Part shown: positions 1 to 11,887 of the stretch, piece by piece
Layout of the letters: each line of letters opens with the position of its first letter
How positions within the stretch are numbered: position 1 is the stretch's first letter
NCBI GenBank assembly: GCA_963585895.1
Contig: OY757904.1
Location: forward strand, 70,661,567-70,725,566
Source of the DNA: Sepioteuthis lessoniana
Taxonomy: Eukaryota; Mollusca; Cephalopoda; Myopsida; Loliginidae
DNA: 64,000 bases
Direction: 5' to 3'
Notes under the pieces: generated by a model
Database searches by the model: none
Told to the model about the DNA's origin: nothing
Seen by the model: the letters and a program-made list of their open reading frames with translations, nothing else
Made by a program: the position numbers and the translations under genes

Positions 1-376
1 GTCAGTGTGTGATTCTTTTCTGACCACTGCACCAGGAACTTTTTATCATCAGAGAGTCAATGTGTATCCACTCAATGAACTGTCTTCTCAATTTGTAAAT
101 AGTTTTAATAAAATATGCTCTCCGTAAACATCTTACTATTTTCTACATTTTGCACATTTCAGCCACTAAAAATTTTATGACAGACTTCCTTTTAAACCTC
201 TGGTTCTTCGTTTGATTTGTCTCCATTTTGAATGGTTCCAAAACAATTATTTTTGGACTTGAAAAAATTTTTTAGCCATAAGGCAATTCCATAGAGTGCA
301 TAGATTACATCCATAAAAAAACTTTCTGTCAAGGAAATGTTTCATTCTTTCATAAATATCAAAATATTACTTTTCA

Positions 377-442
<66 letters not shown>

Positions 443-967
443 AGTGTTGTTTGTGTTTGTTTTGTGTTATGTTAAAATAGCAGCATGCTAGGTGGCAATG
501 ATAGCTCCATCTCTCAAATTACTTATCATTTTGATTTCAGATAAGAACAGAGGAAATCATGGTTCGGACCGGTACACATCGTCGGTTTACTGTTGAAAAC
601 GTTGTAACTCTGATAAATGTGTAACTGCTACACAACATACTTTTTGTGCCCATTTCATGTTACATAGGAATGGTGTGGCACAAGAGATATTTTTTTTTTA
701 CTTTAGAAAAATTGATTTTCTCACAGGAACAGCAAATAGCAGCGTAACATAAAATGACTACAAAAATAGTTGGTGTAGCAATAGCAGATTCACCAGTCTT
801 TAAAAAAATGTTTTAACCGCACACTCACGGTATGCACCGGTCCAAGAAATCATTGAAACTGATAAAGAAAATTATGAGAGTTTAGCTTAAAAATGTAGCT
901 AAACAGAATAAACATTTTTACTTGCTTGAGTTCATTTGCACCACATAAGTAATAGCGCAAACAAAGA
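1..967. other. AT-rich DNA with one long (AT)n tract; no gene seen
   Basis: No open frame, tRNA-like box or repeat relative was recognised here, apart from an uninterrupted AT dinucleotide run at 379-441. Short poly-T and poly-A runs are common, as in the rest of the window. Confidence 0.6.
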
Positions 968-1197
968 GGTGAGTGTCCTCGTGGTATTATGGTTAAAGCG
1001 ATGGACTACGGAATCGTTGTAAGCGAATTCGTACTCCAGTCATGCTACTACGTTCACTTTTGGTTAAATGCCCTTTGGAAAGGTATGAACCCCCTTATCC
1101 TCCCAGCTATCTATTAGAGAGTACCTCTATTGTTGTTCTAAGACAATACCATTAAATAAACTACAAATGTTTATTAGCCATTAAACAAGGAAATTAA
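968..1197 (+). mobile_element. SINE-B copy
   Basis: A tRNA-like 5' part (A-box-like bases around 985-1000, degenerate B box around 1025-1040) is followed by a body on a gapped match with the copy at 52165-52405. It ends in a short form of the shared 3' tail (ends CCATTAAAC). The anticodon-region bases are degenerate, so this is a retroposon and not a working tRNA gene. Five other copies are in the window. Confidence 0.75.
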
Positions 1198-1235
1198 ACC
1201 TAACCTTAAAACATGGGAGGTATTTTGTTGCACGC

Positions 1236-1272
1236 TATATATATATATATATATATATATCATCATCATCAC
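1236..1272. repeat. (TA)n-(CAT)n compound microsatellite
   Basis: The TA run 1236-1260 switches to CAT repeats at 1261. The same TA/CAT junction marks a LINE-2x 3' tail at 48722-48765. The sequence beyond 1273 did not match LINE-2x by eye, so a LINE origin here is only possible. Confidence 0.8.
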
Positions 1273-1862
1273 GTTTTGTGTGCATTGACATATAGGCCTA
1301 TGCTTGCGGCTGCTCGTGCCAAACTATGCAGTAGTGTTTCGGCTTGGTTGGGTGTATTTGCCAGTATCCTTTCTTTAAAGAAGTAACGCGAAAATGATTT
1401 TAGTTTTAATCATCATCATTACCCAATAAAATTCACCTCTAAACAGATATTTCACATTCATATCAAATAAACATTTATCTATCTGAAAGGTAAGTATGAT
1501 CAAGAGTAAAAAAAAAAAACCTTATGGAAGTAAAATTTGTTTCCCGACCAACCTGCACCCACTCGTGGCTTCTCACACACATCCTGTGCCTCATCTCTTG
1601 TCAACAACAGACAGCGAAAATATGCGTATATATGTAAAAATGCATGCCATTACATGCGCAAATATATGTATATATGTATGCTCTAGTGACAGCACATATA
1701 CAAATATACTAATAATCAAAATCATACAGACATAGATACACATAAATACAAACAAAATCCTCATTCAAGCAAAAATTTAACGATTTAAATCGGTCTTTTT
1801 GGAAATCTTTTATTCTGACGAATGCATGAAGCAAAAAATCCATTGTCAAAGACACTAACATG

Positions 1863-1864
<2 letters not shown>

Positions 1865-1911
<47 letters not shown>
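1865..1911. repeat. (AT)n microsatellite
   Basis: Uninterrupted AT run. The surrounding 1273-1864 is AT-rich with no recognised gene or repeat family. Confidence 0.9.
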
Positions 1912-1912
<1 letters not shown>

Positions 1913-2007
1913 CTTGATCATTGATATTGCGTGGTATTTAAGAATACCGCAAAATTTGGTCCACTATTAGCTCACCGAGTGAACTAGTGAGGACCATAAA
2001 ACTTGAC

Positions 2008-2066
<59 letters not shown>
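2008..2066. repeat. (AT)n-(GT)n compound microsatellite
   Basis: AT run 2008-2034 continues as a GT run to 2066. This AT-to-GT order recurs at 4392, 23552, 31279, 49502 and 54831. Confidence 0.9.
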
Positions 2067-2068
<2 letters not shown>

Positions 2069-3470
2069 AATGAATTAAGCTGTTTAGAGTAAACCGGCAG
2101 ACTCCCGCCAGTTTATTGTAGCAACTTTGCTTTTTTATGTACTATACTTTTGTAATTAATAATTGAAATTAGACCCCTTCATTTAATAAAGTGCTATGTA
2201 TCTATCACCATTACCAGAAATTGTTACATTCACACTGTTTTATTAATGCTAATTTTCAGATTAAACATGTTTTACCTATCTGTAAAACTAGTTCGAAATC
2301 TATTTTTATCTAATATGGTTTTTGACCAGTTAAACAAATAGATAACAGAAAAACAAATCTTTCTCCAATTGTATTGCGTTACAAATGGTGGCCTTGGAAT
2401 TTTTGGGTTTGATTTTAAAGGGACATAATTAGGTTCGATAAAGTGTAATTTTATAATTTTATTAAAGAGATCCAATGAGCTGTACTCTAAATTTCACTCT
2501 TTGTCTTTGAATTAGAATATGATCCTTGTCTTACCAACCCATACAGATTGACAAACCTCTTTACAATGTCTCGTCACTGGTTTGCTCCAGTGTTGGACGA
2601 ATAAGCTTTTGATCACATGCGAGAATTTTCTGTGTTAATAGTAACAGTTGAACTGGCAATTTCTATCCCGTAATATTTAAGTAGGAGTCTATCCCAGCGT
2701 ACGAATTAGCTGAGTCCTAGAAATAACGAGAAAGACCAAACATGGCTCTTCAACATCGAGAGAGATTAGAGGAGCAACCAGCCAATAAAAAAAGAAATAT
2801 TGATTGATATATTTATCTCTTAAGTACCAGACGTAATAATGTAAAAAAGAAAAAGGTTTCTTTTAATATCGTTCATGACTTCGAGAATGAATATTGCTGT
2901 CTTTGGAGATGTTCATAAAGACGGCAAAAATAGATATGCATCTGTACAGCACGGTATAGTATTCAACTAAAAGGAATCTGTAGAATTAGATAAGAAAAAA
3001 TAATATAATACAAAAGGAACAAAAGTTAACGCTATTACTCGCTGCTTTTCCTAAGAACGGTTGTACTATTTTCGTCTGCAAGTGGTGTTCGCAAGCGATT
3101 CAGGCGTTAAATAGCACGTCTATTGTTCTCGCTGTAATTGTGAGGAAAGTGATTAGAGAAAGGATCAGATGTTAGACGTAATGACTGATTCTTCCAAGAC
3201 ACTTTCAAATGAGAATTGTTTGCTTAATGAACAGTTGTGCACTATTTTTTCCCTCCGAGTCTACATATCGGCTTGCAATCTGCTAAGATTTTGCTGAATC
3301 TTCTCCGTAATTGATGGACCACTGATAAACCTGGTGATTAAACACATTGTGATTTGAAAAATCCACAATAGAATTCTGAATCATTTTATCAATGTTTTTT
3401 CTGTCTTTCTTGTTTACATAAGATCACAATTTAATTTGCAGTTACAAATAGGAATATAAGCGCTTTGATT
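2067..3470. other. AT-rich DNA, nothing recognised
   Basis: Short open frames only, with biased composition. No tRNA-like boxes, transposase or reverse-transcriptase motifs were seen on either strand. Confidence 0.55.
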
Positions 3471-3516
<46 letters not shown>

Positions 3517-3517
3517 T
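3471..3517. repeat. (TA)n-(GA)n compound microsatellite
   Basis: TA run to 3495, then GA run. It stands about 50 bp upstream of a SINE-C copy. Confidence 0.9.
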
Positions 3518-3564
3518 AGAGACAGAGAGACAGAGAGCGAGAAAGATAGATGAAGAGAGATACG

Positions 3565-3785
3565 TGGGATAATGGTGACTGTCGAACGCATTGATTACAA
3601 TGACCCGAGTTCAAATTCAGGATGAGACTATTTGCATTTCACACTGCGTAAATTCCCCTGGTGAAAATATACGTCTATTTTCAACTGTGATTGAATAATA
3701 GCTCAGGCAGATCTTAATCTTTGTATGGCAGTCCGTCTAGGAGACAAAAATATCTGAAGGTAAACCTGTTAATGCCACTCAAACA
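3565..3785 (+). mobile_element. SINE-C copy
   Basis: The tRNA-like head has an A-box-like stretch near 3567-3582 and a B box (GAGTTCAAATTC) near 3608. The body follows the same word order as the better-preserved copy at 37921-38205: a TTTGCATTTCAC stretch, then a TAGTAGGGCAGAC-like stretch and an AACCTGTTAA-like 3' part. Confidence 0.7.
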
Positions 3786-3837
3786 TTAACTTTGTGAAAC
3801 ATCCTCCATACGCGGATTTTTCGGAATACTCACCATC

Positions 3838-3849
3838 CTCTCTCTCTCT

Positions 3850-3927
<78 letters not shown>
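3838..3927. repeat. (CT)n-(CA)n microsatellite
   Basis: CT run 3838-3850, then a CA run of about 74 bp. The open frames here encode only His-Thr or Cys-Val repeats and are artefacts. Confidence 0.9.
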
Positions 3928-3930
<3 letters not shown>

Positions 3931-4179
3931 GTACACACACTCACGTGCTCGCGTGTGTGTATGTTTGAGTGAGTGTACCTGTGTCTATGTGTGTGTGCAG
4001 GAAGGGTCTTCCAATATTTCGAATAAACCAATAACTTACAAATCAAACAATTGATATTTAGAAAAATACGTATTGCTAAACTTATAAAGTTCTATTTTCT
4101 TAAATCATAATACAAAATAAGAAAAATTAAATCTGTAAACAATAAGTTGATTGATACAGGTCTTAATTTGTTTAATTAC

Positions 4180-4250
4180 AATCATATATATATATATACA
4201 TATATATATATATTGAGAGAGAGAGACACAGAGAAGAGAGAGATAGAGAG
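4180..4250. repeat. (AT)n-(GA)n microsatellite
   Basis: Interrupted AT run followed by an imperfect GA-rich run. Confidence 0.8.
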
Positions 4251-4386
4251 TGAGATGGAGGAAGGAGAGAAGTACATTTATTTAGAGATAAATATTAAAA
4301 TATCCTTGAGTATTTGTAACGGTAACTGTGTGGCATAAGCCAACTTTGATGACATAAAATTTCATGGAAATACGGGTAAAGAAACA

Positions 4387-4391
<5 letters not shown>

Positions 4392-4474
<83 letters not shown>
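4392..4474. repeat. (AT)n-(GT)n compound microsatellite
   Basis: AT 4392-4430 and GT 4431-4474, directly upstream of the minus-strand SINE-C fragment. Confidence 0.9.
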
Positions 4475-4476
<2 letters not shown>

Positions 4477-4544
4477 GTTCTGTGATTTTGTGTATGACAG
4501 TGTGTTTACGTCTATGTGTTTACGCGTGTATATGTTGCACTAGT

Positions 4545-4710
4545 AAGAGGCGACATTAGGTTAATTTTTAACCTAGTTTGAATTGAATTTACCTTCTCCC
4601 TGACCGGATGCCTCATCAAGGCTGAAGAACCCTATTATCAACTCATACCTCGATGGACAGGTGGATTCATACGTTTCCAAAAGCATCGATGCGTAATGAA
4701 ATAACTCCCT
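4545..4710 (-). mobile_element. SINE-C 3' fragment
   Basis: Read on the minus strand it matches the 3' two thirds of the 37921 copy: GTATGAATCCA, then GGTTCTTCAGCCTTGATGAG, then GTTAAAAATTA. The tRNA-like head is missing. Confidence 0.65.
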
Positions 4711-4793
4711 AAAAAGAAATCCCAAACCGTCTGAAATTGAATTGGCAATTTCCAGTTCTCGAGACGATATTAATCAATCCAGTGCTGCTCTAT

Positions 4794-4795
<2 letters not shown>

Positions 4796-4878
<83 letters not shown>
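4796..4878. repeat. (CA)n-(TA)n compound microsatellite
   Basis: CA run with one ATA interruption, then TA run to 4878. Confidence 0.9.
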
Positions 4879-4881
<3 letters not shown>

Positions 4882-5130
4882 AGCGTGATGATAAATATGT
4901 GTGTGTATGAGATATGGTTAATAAAGCCGGAATTTAACAGTTATTGACAGATTTAACATATCTTATCATTTCTCTTTATATGATGAATGCAGACGCGTTT
5001 GCTTAATTGTGTTAACAAGGAGTGTAATTATATTTTTAAAAAATCATGACATTGATGATTTCACCATCCGCTAATGGATTTCTTGGTGCACCGACACAGG
5101 CAGAATGACACAGATACACATGCATCCCGT

Positions 5131-5136
5131 ATATAT

Positions 5137-5180
<44 letters not shown>
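5131..5180. repeat. (AT)n microsatellite
   Basis: AT run with one phase slip (AATA) near 5148. Confidence 0.9.
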
Positions 5181-5188
<8 letters not shown>

Positions 5189-5509
5189 GGTATTAAAGAA
5201 GTATTCACATATAATTCTTATAATGCATTAATTTTATAACTAATTTCTTTAATTGTGCATAACTATGATGTAAATAAATGTGCATATAATTTTGCATAAC
5301 CATGATGTGAAGAAATATATTCAAATAACGATGAATACAAAAGTATGCAGATAATGGTGAACATGTTATGCTTAATTTTATGGGAATGGTCGTTGTTCAT
5401 AACTGGAAACTTACAGTACGAATATACGGGCTTGACGAAGTGGAGGAGGAAAAAGGACACGGAAAGATGGAGTCTAAAACAAAGGCGAGAAAAAGTCATT
5501 CACGAGCAT

Positions 5510-5735
5510 AGAGTGTAAAGAAAAGAGAAAAGAATGATAGCAAAGAAAAATGACATTGGTTTAAAAGAAAAAGAAAGGAAAAAACAGAAAAGAGCTTGGT
5601 TTGGGCAAAATAAAAGGAACGAGAAAAAAAAACAAACGAGAAGGAAAACGGCACTGACTATAGAAATGAAGAAAGAAAGTAAAAAAAAAAGAGAAAAGAA
5701 TGAAAGAAGAACAGAAAGAACGAAGATTGGCGTAC
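5510..5735 (+). repeat. Purine-rich tract
   Basis: About 225 bp are strongly enriched in A and G on the plus strand, with only scattered pyrimidines. The Lys/Glu/Arg-rich and Phe/Leu-rich open frames on the two strands come from this bias and are not genes. Confidence 0.7.
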
Positions 5736-6338
5736 TGTGAACAATTTAACGTGTTGCGTGGTTGTTTCTTTTTGTTTCTTTTCTTCTTTTGAATCACATT
5801 TTTTGTAGTATTGTCTTCATTGTATTCTTGTGGTCGTCCGAGAAAGAGAGAAAATAGGGTAGGAATATTAGATATACAAATAAACCTCGTTTAGCATTTG
5901 TACATAGATTTGAGAATTTTTTCATAGAAAATGTTTTAAAGTATTATGGGAGGTATATAATATAATTAGGGATCCGGCTGATTATTTTAAAAGTAAGTTC
6001 TTTCGTTGCTGGACTTAGGTGTTACTCAAGTCTAGATCGGGATTGCAGAAAAAAAACCTAGGTAATAAATAGAAATGGTTCAGCAGTATATCGGCCGTTA
6101 GTTAAGAGGAGCTGAAAGAAGTTCCAACAGAAAATCCATAGCTGTGGACAAAGGATAGAAAAAAAAGAAAAGTGCGAGTTTGGCAATAGACGCAGCAATG
6201 TAAAGGCGGTCGAAAATTTATGCTTCCAATATTGAGTGAGCGCCAGGAGATTTTCCACTCCCGCTGTGAAGATGTGTAGACAGAAGTTCGAGCAAGTACG
6301 TACGAGAATTCCTACAGAAAACGAGAAAGATAATATCA

Positions 6339-6341
<3 letters not shown>

Positions 6342-6376
<35 letters not shown>
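6342..6376. repeat. (TC)n microsatellite
   Basis: Near-perfect TC run of about 35 bp. A frame running through it (6236-6511) is rejected as coding. Confidence 0.9.
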
Positions 6377-6378
<2 letters not shown>

Positions 6379-6477
6379 ACGTCTTTTTTACTTTTTTAAT
6401 TGTCTCTCTCTAGCTCACGCTGTCGATTCGCTTTTCATATTCTGTTTCTCTCTTCTCGAAAACAATCAAGAGGTGTT

Positions 6478-6708
6478 GTCGAGGGAGGCACGAAGGTTCC
6501 CTTTTCAATAGCTACTACACCTCGGTGTTGGAGTGGGTGCTACCCCATTCCCTTGATTGCTCCACTTTACCTTTGATTCTTACCTTATATTGCAGAGTGC
6601 TAAACAAGGCGGCATCAAGTACTATTTTTAAGTCTTTGGTATGACTCGACCTGGGATTGAACTCCGGTCTCCTGGACCATTGGAGTAATACTCAACTCAT
6701 TAGGCCAA
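6478..6708 (-). mobile_element. SINE-A copy
   Basis: On the minus strand a degenerate tRNA-like head (B-box relative GGAGTTCAATCCC near 6656-6668) leads into the SINE-A body: GAGTCATACCAAAGACTTAA-like, a TTGATGCCGCCTTG block, a GGAGCAATCAAGGGAATGG block and the CCTTCGTGCC end. Full length compared with the other copies, and diverged. Confidence 0.8.
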
Positions 6709-6949
6709 GTATTGAATAAACTTTTGTACTAGAGAATCATGACAGTGTTTTGTGTGTTCGTCACTTTTTCTCGCGACGAGGTAACTACAAGGGACCGAGT
6801 GACACTTAAGTCACATGGCTACATTCATAGACCCTGTAGAGCCGTCTATGTTGTGCCGTAGTAGGACAAGTGTTTGCCGGTAACTGTAGAGGTACAAGCG
6901 TCTACTTCGAGTTGTAGTATTAGAAACATCTATTTGAGAACCGGAGCCT

Positions 6950-7290
6950 AACAAACATCTATTACATGTAATGTTACAATGAGTCGGATATTGTTTTTCT
7001 CCGACCTATTATGAAGCATAACGATGATGTAAACAAATGTATGTAAATACAAATCAACACGTTTTCTCTCAGTGGATCGGACATTGTTATTTTCGTATCT
7101 ATTATGCCGTATAATCAAGATGTAAACAAATGTATGCAAATACTGGTGAACATGTTTTCTGTACCTGAATTGGCCATTGCATTTCTCTGGTCTATAAAGC
7201 TGCATAATCAAGATGTAAACAAATGTATGCAAATACTGGTGAACTTGTTTTGTCTACACGGATCGGACATTGTTATTCTCCAATTAGATT
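6950..7290. repeat. 93-bp minisatellite, about 3.5 units
   Basis: The word GATGTAAACAAATGTATG starts at 7026, 7119 and 7212, which is exactly 93 bp apart each time. A second shared block is CGGATCGGACATTGTTATT. Because 93 is a multiple of three, both strands stay open with a 31-residue period. Similar words, without the 93-bp spacing, occur at 5240-5370. Confidence 0.9.
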
Positions 7291-9179
7291 TTTTAAACAA
7301 AAAAAAAAAAATAGACAGCAATTACCCGTAATAATTATTTATGAAACCTTTATTCTCGAGTTTGTTCTTCGTCAAAAACACATCAATGACTAGACTTTCA
7401 GGATGTAGAAAAACGATCTGAAAAAGATCTTCCAAATCATAGAAAATACTTCCGTGATTGTGTTTATTGTGTCTTGTTTCTTTGTTGCTCCATTCAGTTT
7501 CTTTCATTTTTTAACTCTCTTACTAAGAATCATAGAGTTCACACTCAGAGTAGTATATGTCCATCATTCATGTCAATCTGACACTATATTATTACCGGTC
7601 GTTTTTATAAACGCTATATACAGGGTGTTTCCTATTTTTTCGTTTTCGGGCAGATCACTTGGCATTCGTGCTGGATGATGATAATTGTCCTTTAAAAAAT
7701 TGGTCATTGATTCTTTCTGACTTTACCTGCTTTGCTAGGAGTCTGAAGCACTTCTAAAAAGAAATCCTGACAGGACTAGGTAATTCTTAAACCTGGTATA
7801 TATGAGTCTCGATACACGCGTGCCACCCTCTATAAAATTGCCTTTTGCTTCATTCTGACTTGGTTGGGCACCAGACACAGACCGACAAGACAGAGGCCTC
7901 TCACAGATTCCGAGCAGATTTTTTTCATTTTTTATTTTCAGATTATTGCTGGGAAATAGTACAAATGTTGCTAGATTTCACTAGATTTCGCCGAATGATG
8001 CAGTGGACGATGCAAGAGAAGATCTTTTGTGTAAACCTGATTTCGAAACTAAGTCTTTCTAAATTGATCGAGGAAAATACATTATTATATTTAGTTACCA
8101 TGTCTGATCTGTAACATTCACTAACCTGCCTTTATTTACGTTAGAATCTTTAACTCTTGAAGTGACTACATACATTTTCTGAGGTAAAATATCTTTTCAA
8201 CATGCGATATGCAAAGAACACTAGCTAAAACCGAAAGAAAAAATACAAAAAGATCGCGGAAAACATTTTTTTTTTTTGTTTAACAGTGTATAACTTCTGT
8301 ATGAATCAGATAATGCAAACATTTGTTTTATTTGTATTCTATAGTCATTCATATTTCCAATATTCACTGCAATATTTCTTTCTAATAGAAATGTATTTTT
8401 CTCTCTCTTATAATCGTATGACATCAAGAATTCATATTAGATACAAGTAATTTGCCGACTGTTTTATTCTTTCATATACATCAATCCAAAACCGATAATT
8501 TTCAAACCGATGTATTTAATACAAGGCCCTAAAAGGTTCTAAAAATTCGGTTTAAAATGGATCTAGGAATAATGGTTATGTATGGGTACTCCATGCTCCT
8601 TTGAGATCCGAAGCATCACTATCACATGCAATTTATTGCCATACCTAGGGCATCCGTTTTGGGAGAATTTTACCCCCTAGCATACCCAAAACAATCTATT
8701 TATATTCACTAATACAGTTCCTAAAATGTGCTGACCTCATTTGTGGGTAAGGTTGTAAGGTAGGACAAGTAAGTAGGGAATAATCTATGCAAAGAGAGTC
8801 TCCTAAATGAATTGGAACAAACGATCTCAGAACCCGGCACATCAAAATCACTGTTGCCACAAGAAGAAAAGAAAAGTTTATTATTTGTAAAAAAATCATG
8901 AATGAAAAGAAGACCAAATTACCAACCCAAAGGAATCAACACTGGACAAATGTCAAGGTAGAGACTGGAAAAATGAATATATCATTGAAACATATCCCAA
9001 AAGACAACATCACCGAATTGTACCAGTAAATCTGCACAGGCGCTAATCTAGTCCGTGATAAAACAGATATATCCCAAAAGAATCCGAATAGAAATACAAA
9101 AATTGGATGAAAAATGACAATAGAAAGACAAAGAAACTGTGAGCACGAGTGAAACTGTTTAAGTTAAAAGAAAAAAGAA
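7291..9179. other. AT-rich DNA, nothing firmly recognised
   Basis: Only short biased frames. The last few hundred bases may hold the decayed 5' part of the LINE-1x copy that is readable from about 9180, but I could not align it. Confidence 0.5.
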
Positions 9180-10460
9180 CCTAATAGAATAAAAATAACC
9201 CAAAAGGATAACTGTAAACAAGAATGACAACACAGCCGGAAGAAATAAATCAAAAGATGTTTGCGAAATACGAGGGACCCAAAAGATACGGGATTAGTTC
9301 AAGTACTAGCAACAAAACCAAGGTCCCCCCCAAAAAATAGAAAGGAAATTCTACCAACAAGTTATTGGAGATCGCACTGCGACAAATGAACAACTGGGGG
9401 CCAAAGAACCCCCCAACTGATAGCGTAAACAACAAGAATACAAAAAATATAAGCGAAATAGTGAATGGATAAATAACATATAAAAATTCAAAGAATTTAA
9501 AGATGGCACCAATGTAACTTACACCTGGTCTACCTATGAAGCACACTCAAGAAAATAACAAATAGAAAATCTAAGGCCATAATGTGTTACATGGATATTT
9601 GTTTTTAAAGAATTAGGTCTATCCATGACCGATTGGCATGCAACAGTGGAAATGCTTACAAGAAATAAGCACACCCGAATAGATGATGAACAGAAAAAAA
9701 AACCTATAAAAAGGACAACCCAATCAATTATAGAGTGATAACGAGAGTAGCTATCATGTGGAAAATACTGACTGTACAGATAAAAGCAGAAATTTATAAC
9801 TCGATTTTATGTCGTGAATTATATCCAGAGTAGCAAAAGGTGCCCCAGCATTAAAGCAGGAACAAATGACTAACCATATATTGACCAGTATATCATTAAA
9901 GATGGCAAAACACTGAGAAAAAATGTATCCTTGGAATGAATTGATTTCAAAAAGCCTAATCGAATACTTAGTGTTAAATAGCAATAATTGAAAGCATTTA
10001 ACTGAGGAAGACATAAAATCAGGCTTCTTTTAAAATATTAAATACAAAATGTGTCTACAAATCTCACATATTCATTTTATATGTATACAAATGATTTAGT
10101 ATTAAGTAACACTCAATGGATAGTATGCCATAAAACGAACTGAAAACAAAATTGAAGAAAGCTGAAAAATTAACAAAATCATGGACGTTTGCAACAGAAC
10201 TAAAAGATCCGGTGGAATTTGAGGGCGACGGTTATTCAAGTTGGTGTGCATGGAACGGTCTTCATTGGCTTGGAAAGGGAACTAGAAGAACTGGAAATCA
10301 GAGAAAGTATCAAGACAATCCCTACTATCGGACTGTTGAGATCGGTCAGAATTCTCAAAAGAGTCTGGGAGAACTGAGCGGACCTGAAAATCACCCAGAC
10401 TCCGCGGAAAGACCTCTAGCTAACTTTGGTGGGAAAATTCACCAAGAATAATATCACGCG
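9180..10460 (+). mobile_element. LINE-1x relic with reverse-transcriptase remnants
   Basis: This is a decayed non-LTR retrotransposon reading left to right through many stops and frameshifts. Visible pieces, in order: a linker block with ERKFYQQV near 9340; IHDRLA near 9615; the start of the RT domain with NYR then MWKIL near 9725-9770; GTND and YIDQYIIKDGK near 9865-9910; and ME-IDFKK, the start of motif A, near 9935. A gap follows, so the YxDD box is lost. The C-terminal end returns at 10255-10370 with LEELEIRE and LLRSVRILKRV. An RT of this type is commonly annotated as type-1 element R2-like Pol, but the clade is not proven here. The 99-residue open frame at 10152-10451 is in the wrong frame. 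Confidence 0.85.
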
Positions 10461-11640
10461 TTGCCAATATACATCACTCTGTAATAATATATGTATAGTT
10501 TATAATATATTAATGATAATAAAATGTATTTACTCAGCTGAATGTAATATGATTTAATTATACAATAATATAATGTGAAATGATTAAAATTTAATACATC
10601 AATTCGATTTTTTATATAATGTATAATGTATTTCAATATATAATTTACTAAAACTTTCCTAGGCTTACGCCACAAGATTGTGATTGACGAAAAAACGTAC
10701 TTTTTCTATGTGAAAAAAAATAACCTACTATTAATATGTCTATATGTTTTTCGGGTTGTCCATGTCCCTTCAGGACGCAGATCGAATTTAATAGTGAAAG
10801 CGAAATGCATCGTTTGAATTAAATCTTGAAAAAATACGTATCTTCTTGTATTTCCCTTCTATTATTTGCAGAAAGAAATTAGCCAATTATCGCTAAGTCA
10901 GTGACCCTTATAACCAATCAAAATGACATGCACCCGAAAAAATCAGCGGTTTTGATGGGATATATTATTTGTACGTTTTAAATAAGGTATCCCTGATATA
11001 TAGTCAACAAAAATAAAAAAAACGATATAGATAAATACTTTCAATTGATATTGAGAGGCATTCTAAAATGCCCTACCAATTGTTTTAGAACGAAACAAAA
11101 AGACTTTTCTTTTAATTTATGGAGTGGAGGTATATTAAGATTTTTGATTTTATACCTATCTATAATATATTGCAGTTTTCAGGGGGGGTTTTTTCAAATG
11201 TTATATAATAAATGTATTGGTACCGACACTGAATGAATTTAAGCATGTATCTATATTTGTCGGATAGAAAAAAAATCTGGTTGAAAAATCCCTTATTTCT
11301 TTCCGAATTTCTTTCTAGAATTGATAAAAAATTCTGACTGTCCATTTGTGTACTAATTATTTCAATAAAAAGACGGTTGTTAACGAGAAGAAGCAGGTTA
11401 TTTATTCCTAAAGTTGGTTGATTTTAAGGCAGGTTAATCCTTGATAGTAATTCCATATCGTATTCAGTTAATTTGTGTGGCATTCAATTATATATAGTAC
11501 AACAAATATTATCTATCAATCATTTTCATCTGATAAACATCTCCCCCATTTCAATCAGATCGACTAGACCCATTAATATTACCCTGAAACTCCGGATGGT
11601 TCAATGCACAAATCATTCTGTTGATAAGTAAATAAAGTAA
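10461..11640. other. Very AT-rich DNA, no gene seen
   Basis: Long A/T-biased stretch with no repeat relative recognised. Short open frames in it have Ile/Tyr/Lys-biased composition typical of chance frames. Confidence 0.55.
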
Positions 11641-11887
11641 AGATGGGGAAATTGGTCGAGGGTGACCCGAAGGCTCCTTTTTCAATAGCTACTTCACGGA
11701 GGTGTAGGGGGTGCTACTCCATTCCCAGGATTGCTCCACTTTACCCTTGATTCTCTCACTAAAATGCTGAGTGTTAGGCAAGGTGGCATCAAGTACCATT
11801 TTTTGAGTCTTTGGTGTGACTCGACCTGGGACTGAACCCCGGTCGTCCGGACCATTGGCGAACACTACTCATTAGGCCAAAGGCCCG
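11641..11887 (-). mobile_element. SINE-A copy
   Basis: Full-length on the minus strand. It has a B-box relative (GGGTTCAGTCCC near 11835-11846), the GAGTCACACCAAAGACT block, the CACCTTGCCTAACACTCAGCA block, the GGAGCAATCCTGGGAATGG block and the 3' CTTCGGGTCACCCTCGACC end. It is one of the best-preserved copies and useful for a consensus with 15317-15600. Confidence 0.85.

Noticed and set aside
7618-7645. TACAGGGTGTTTCC-type sequence resembling a mariner end
   Set aside because: No inverted partner or transposase remnant was found within a plausible distance.
10152-10451. 99-residue plus-strand open frame
   Set aside because: The LINE-1x C-terminal blocks here are in another frame of the same strand, so this frame is an artefact.
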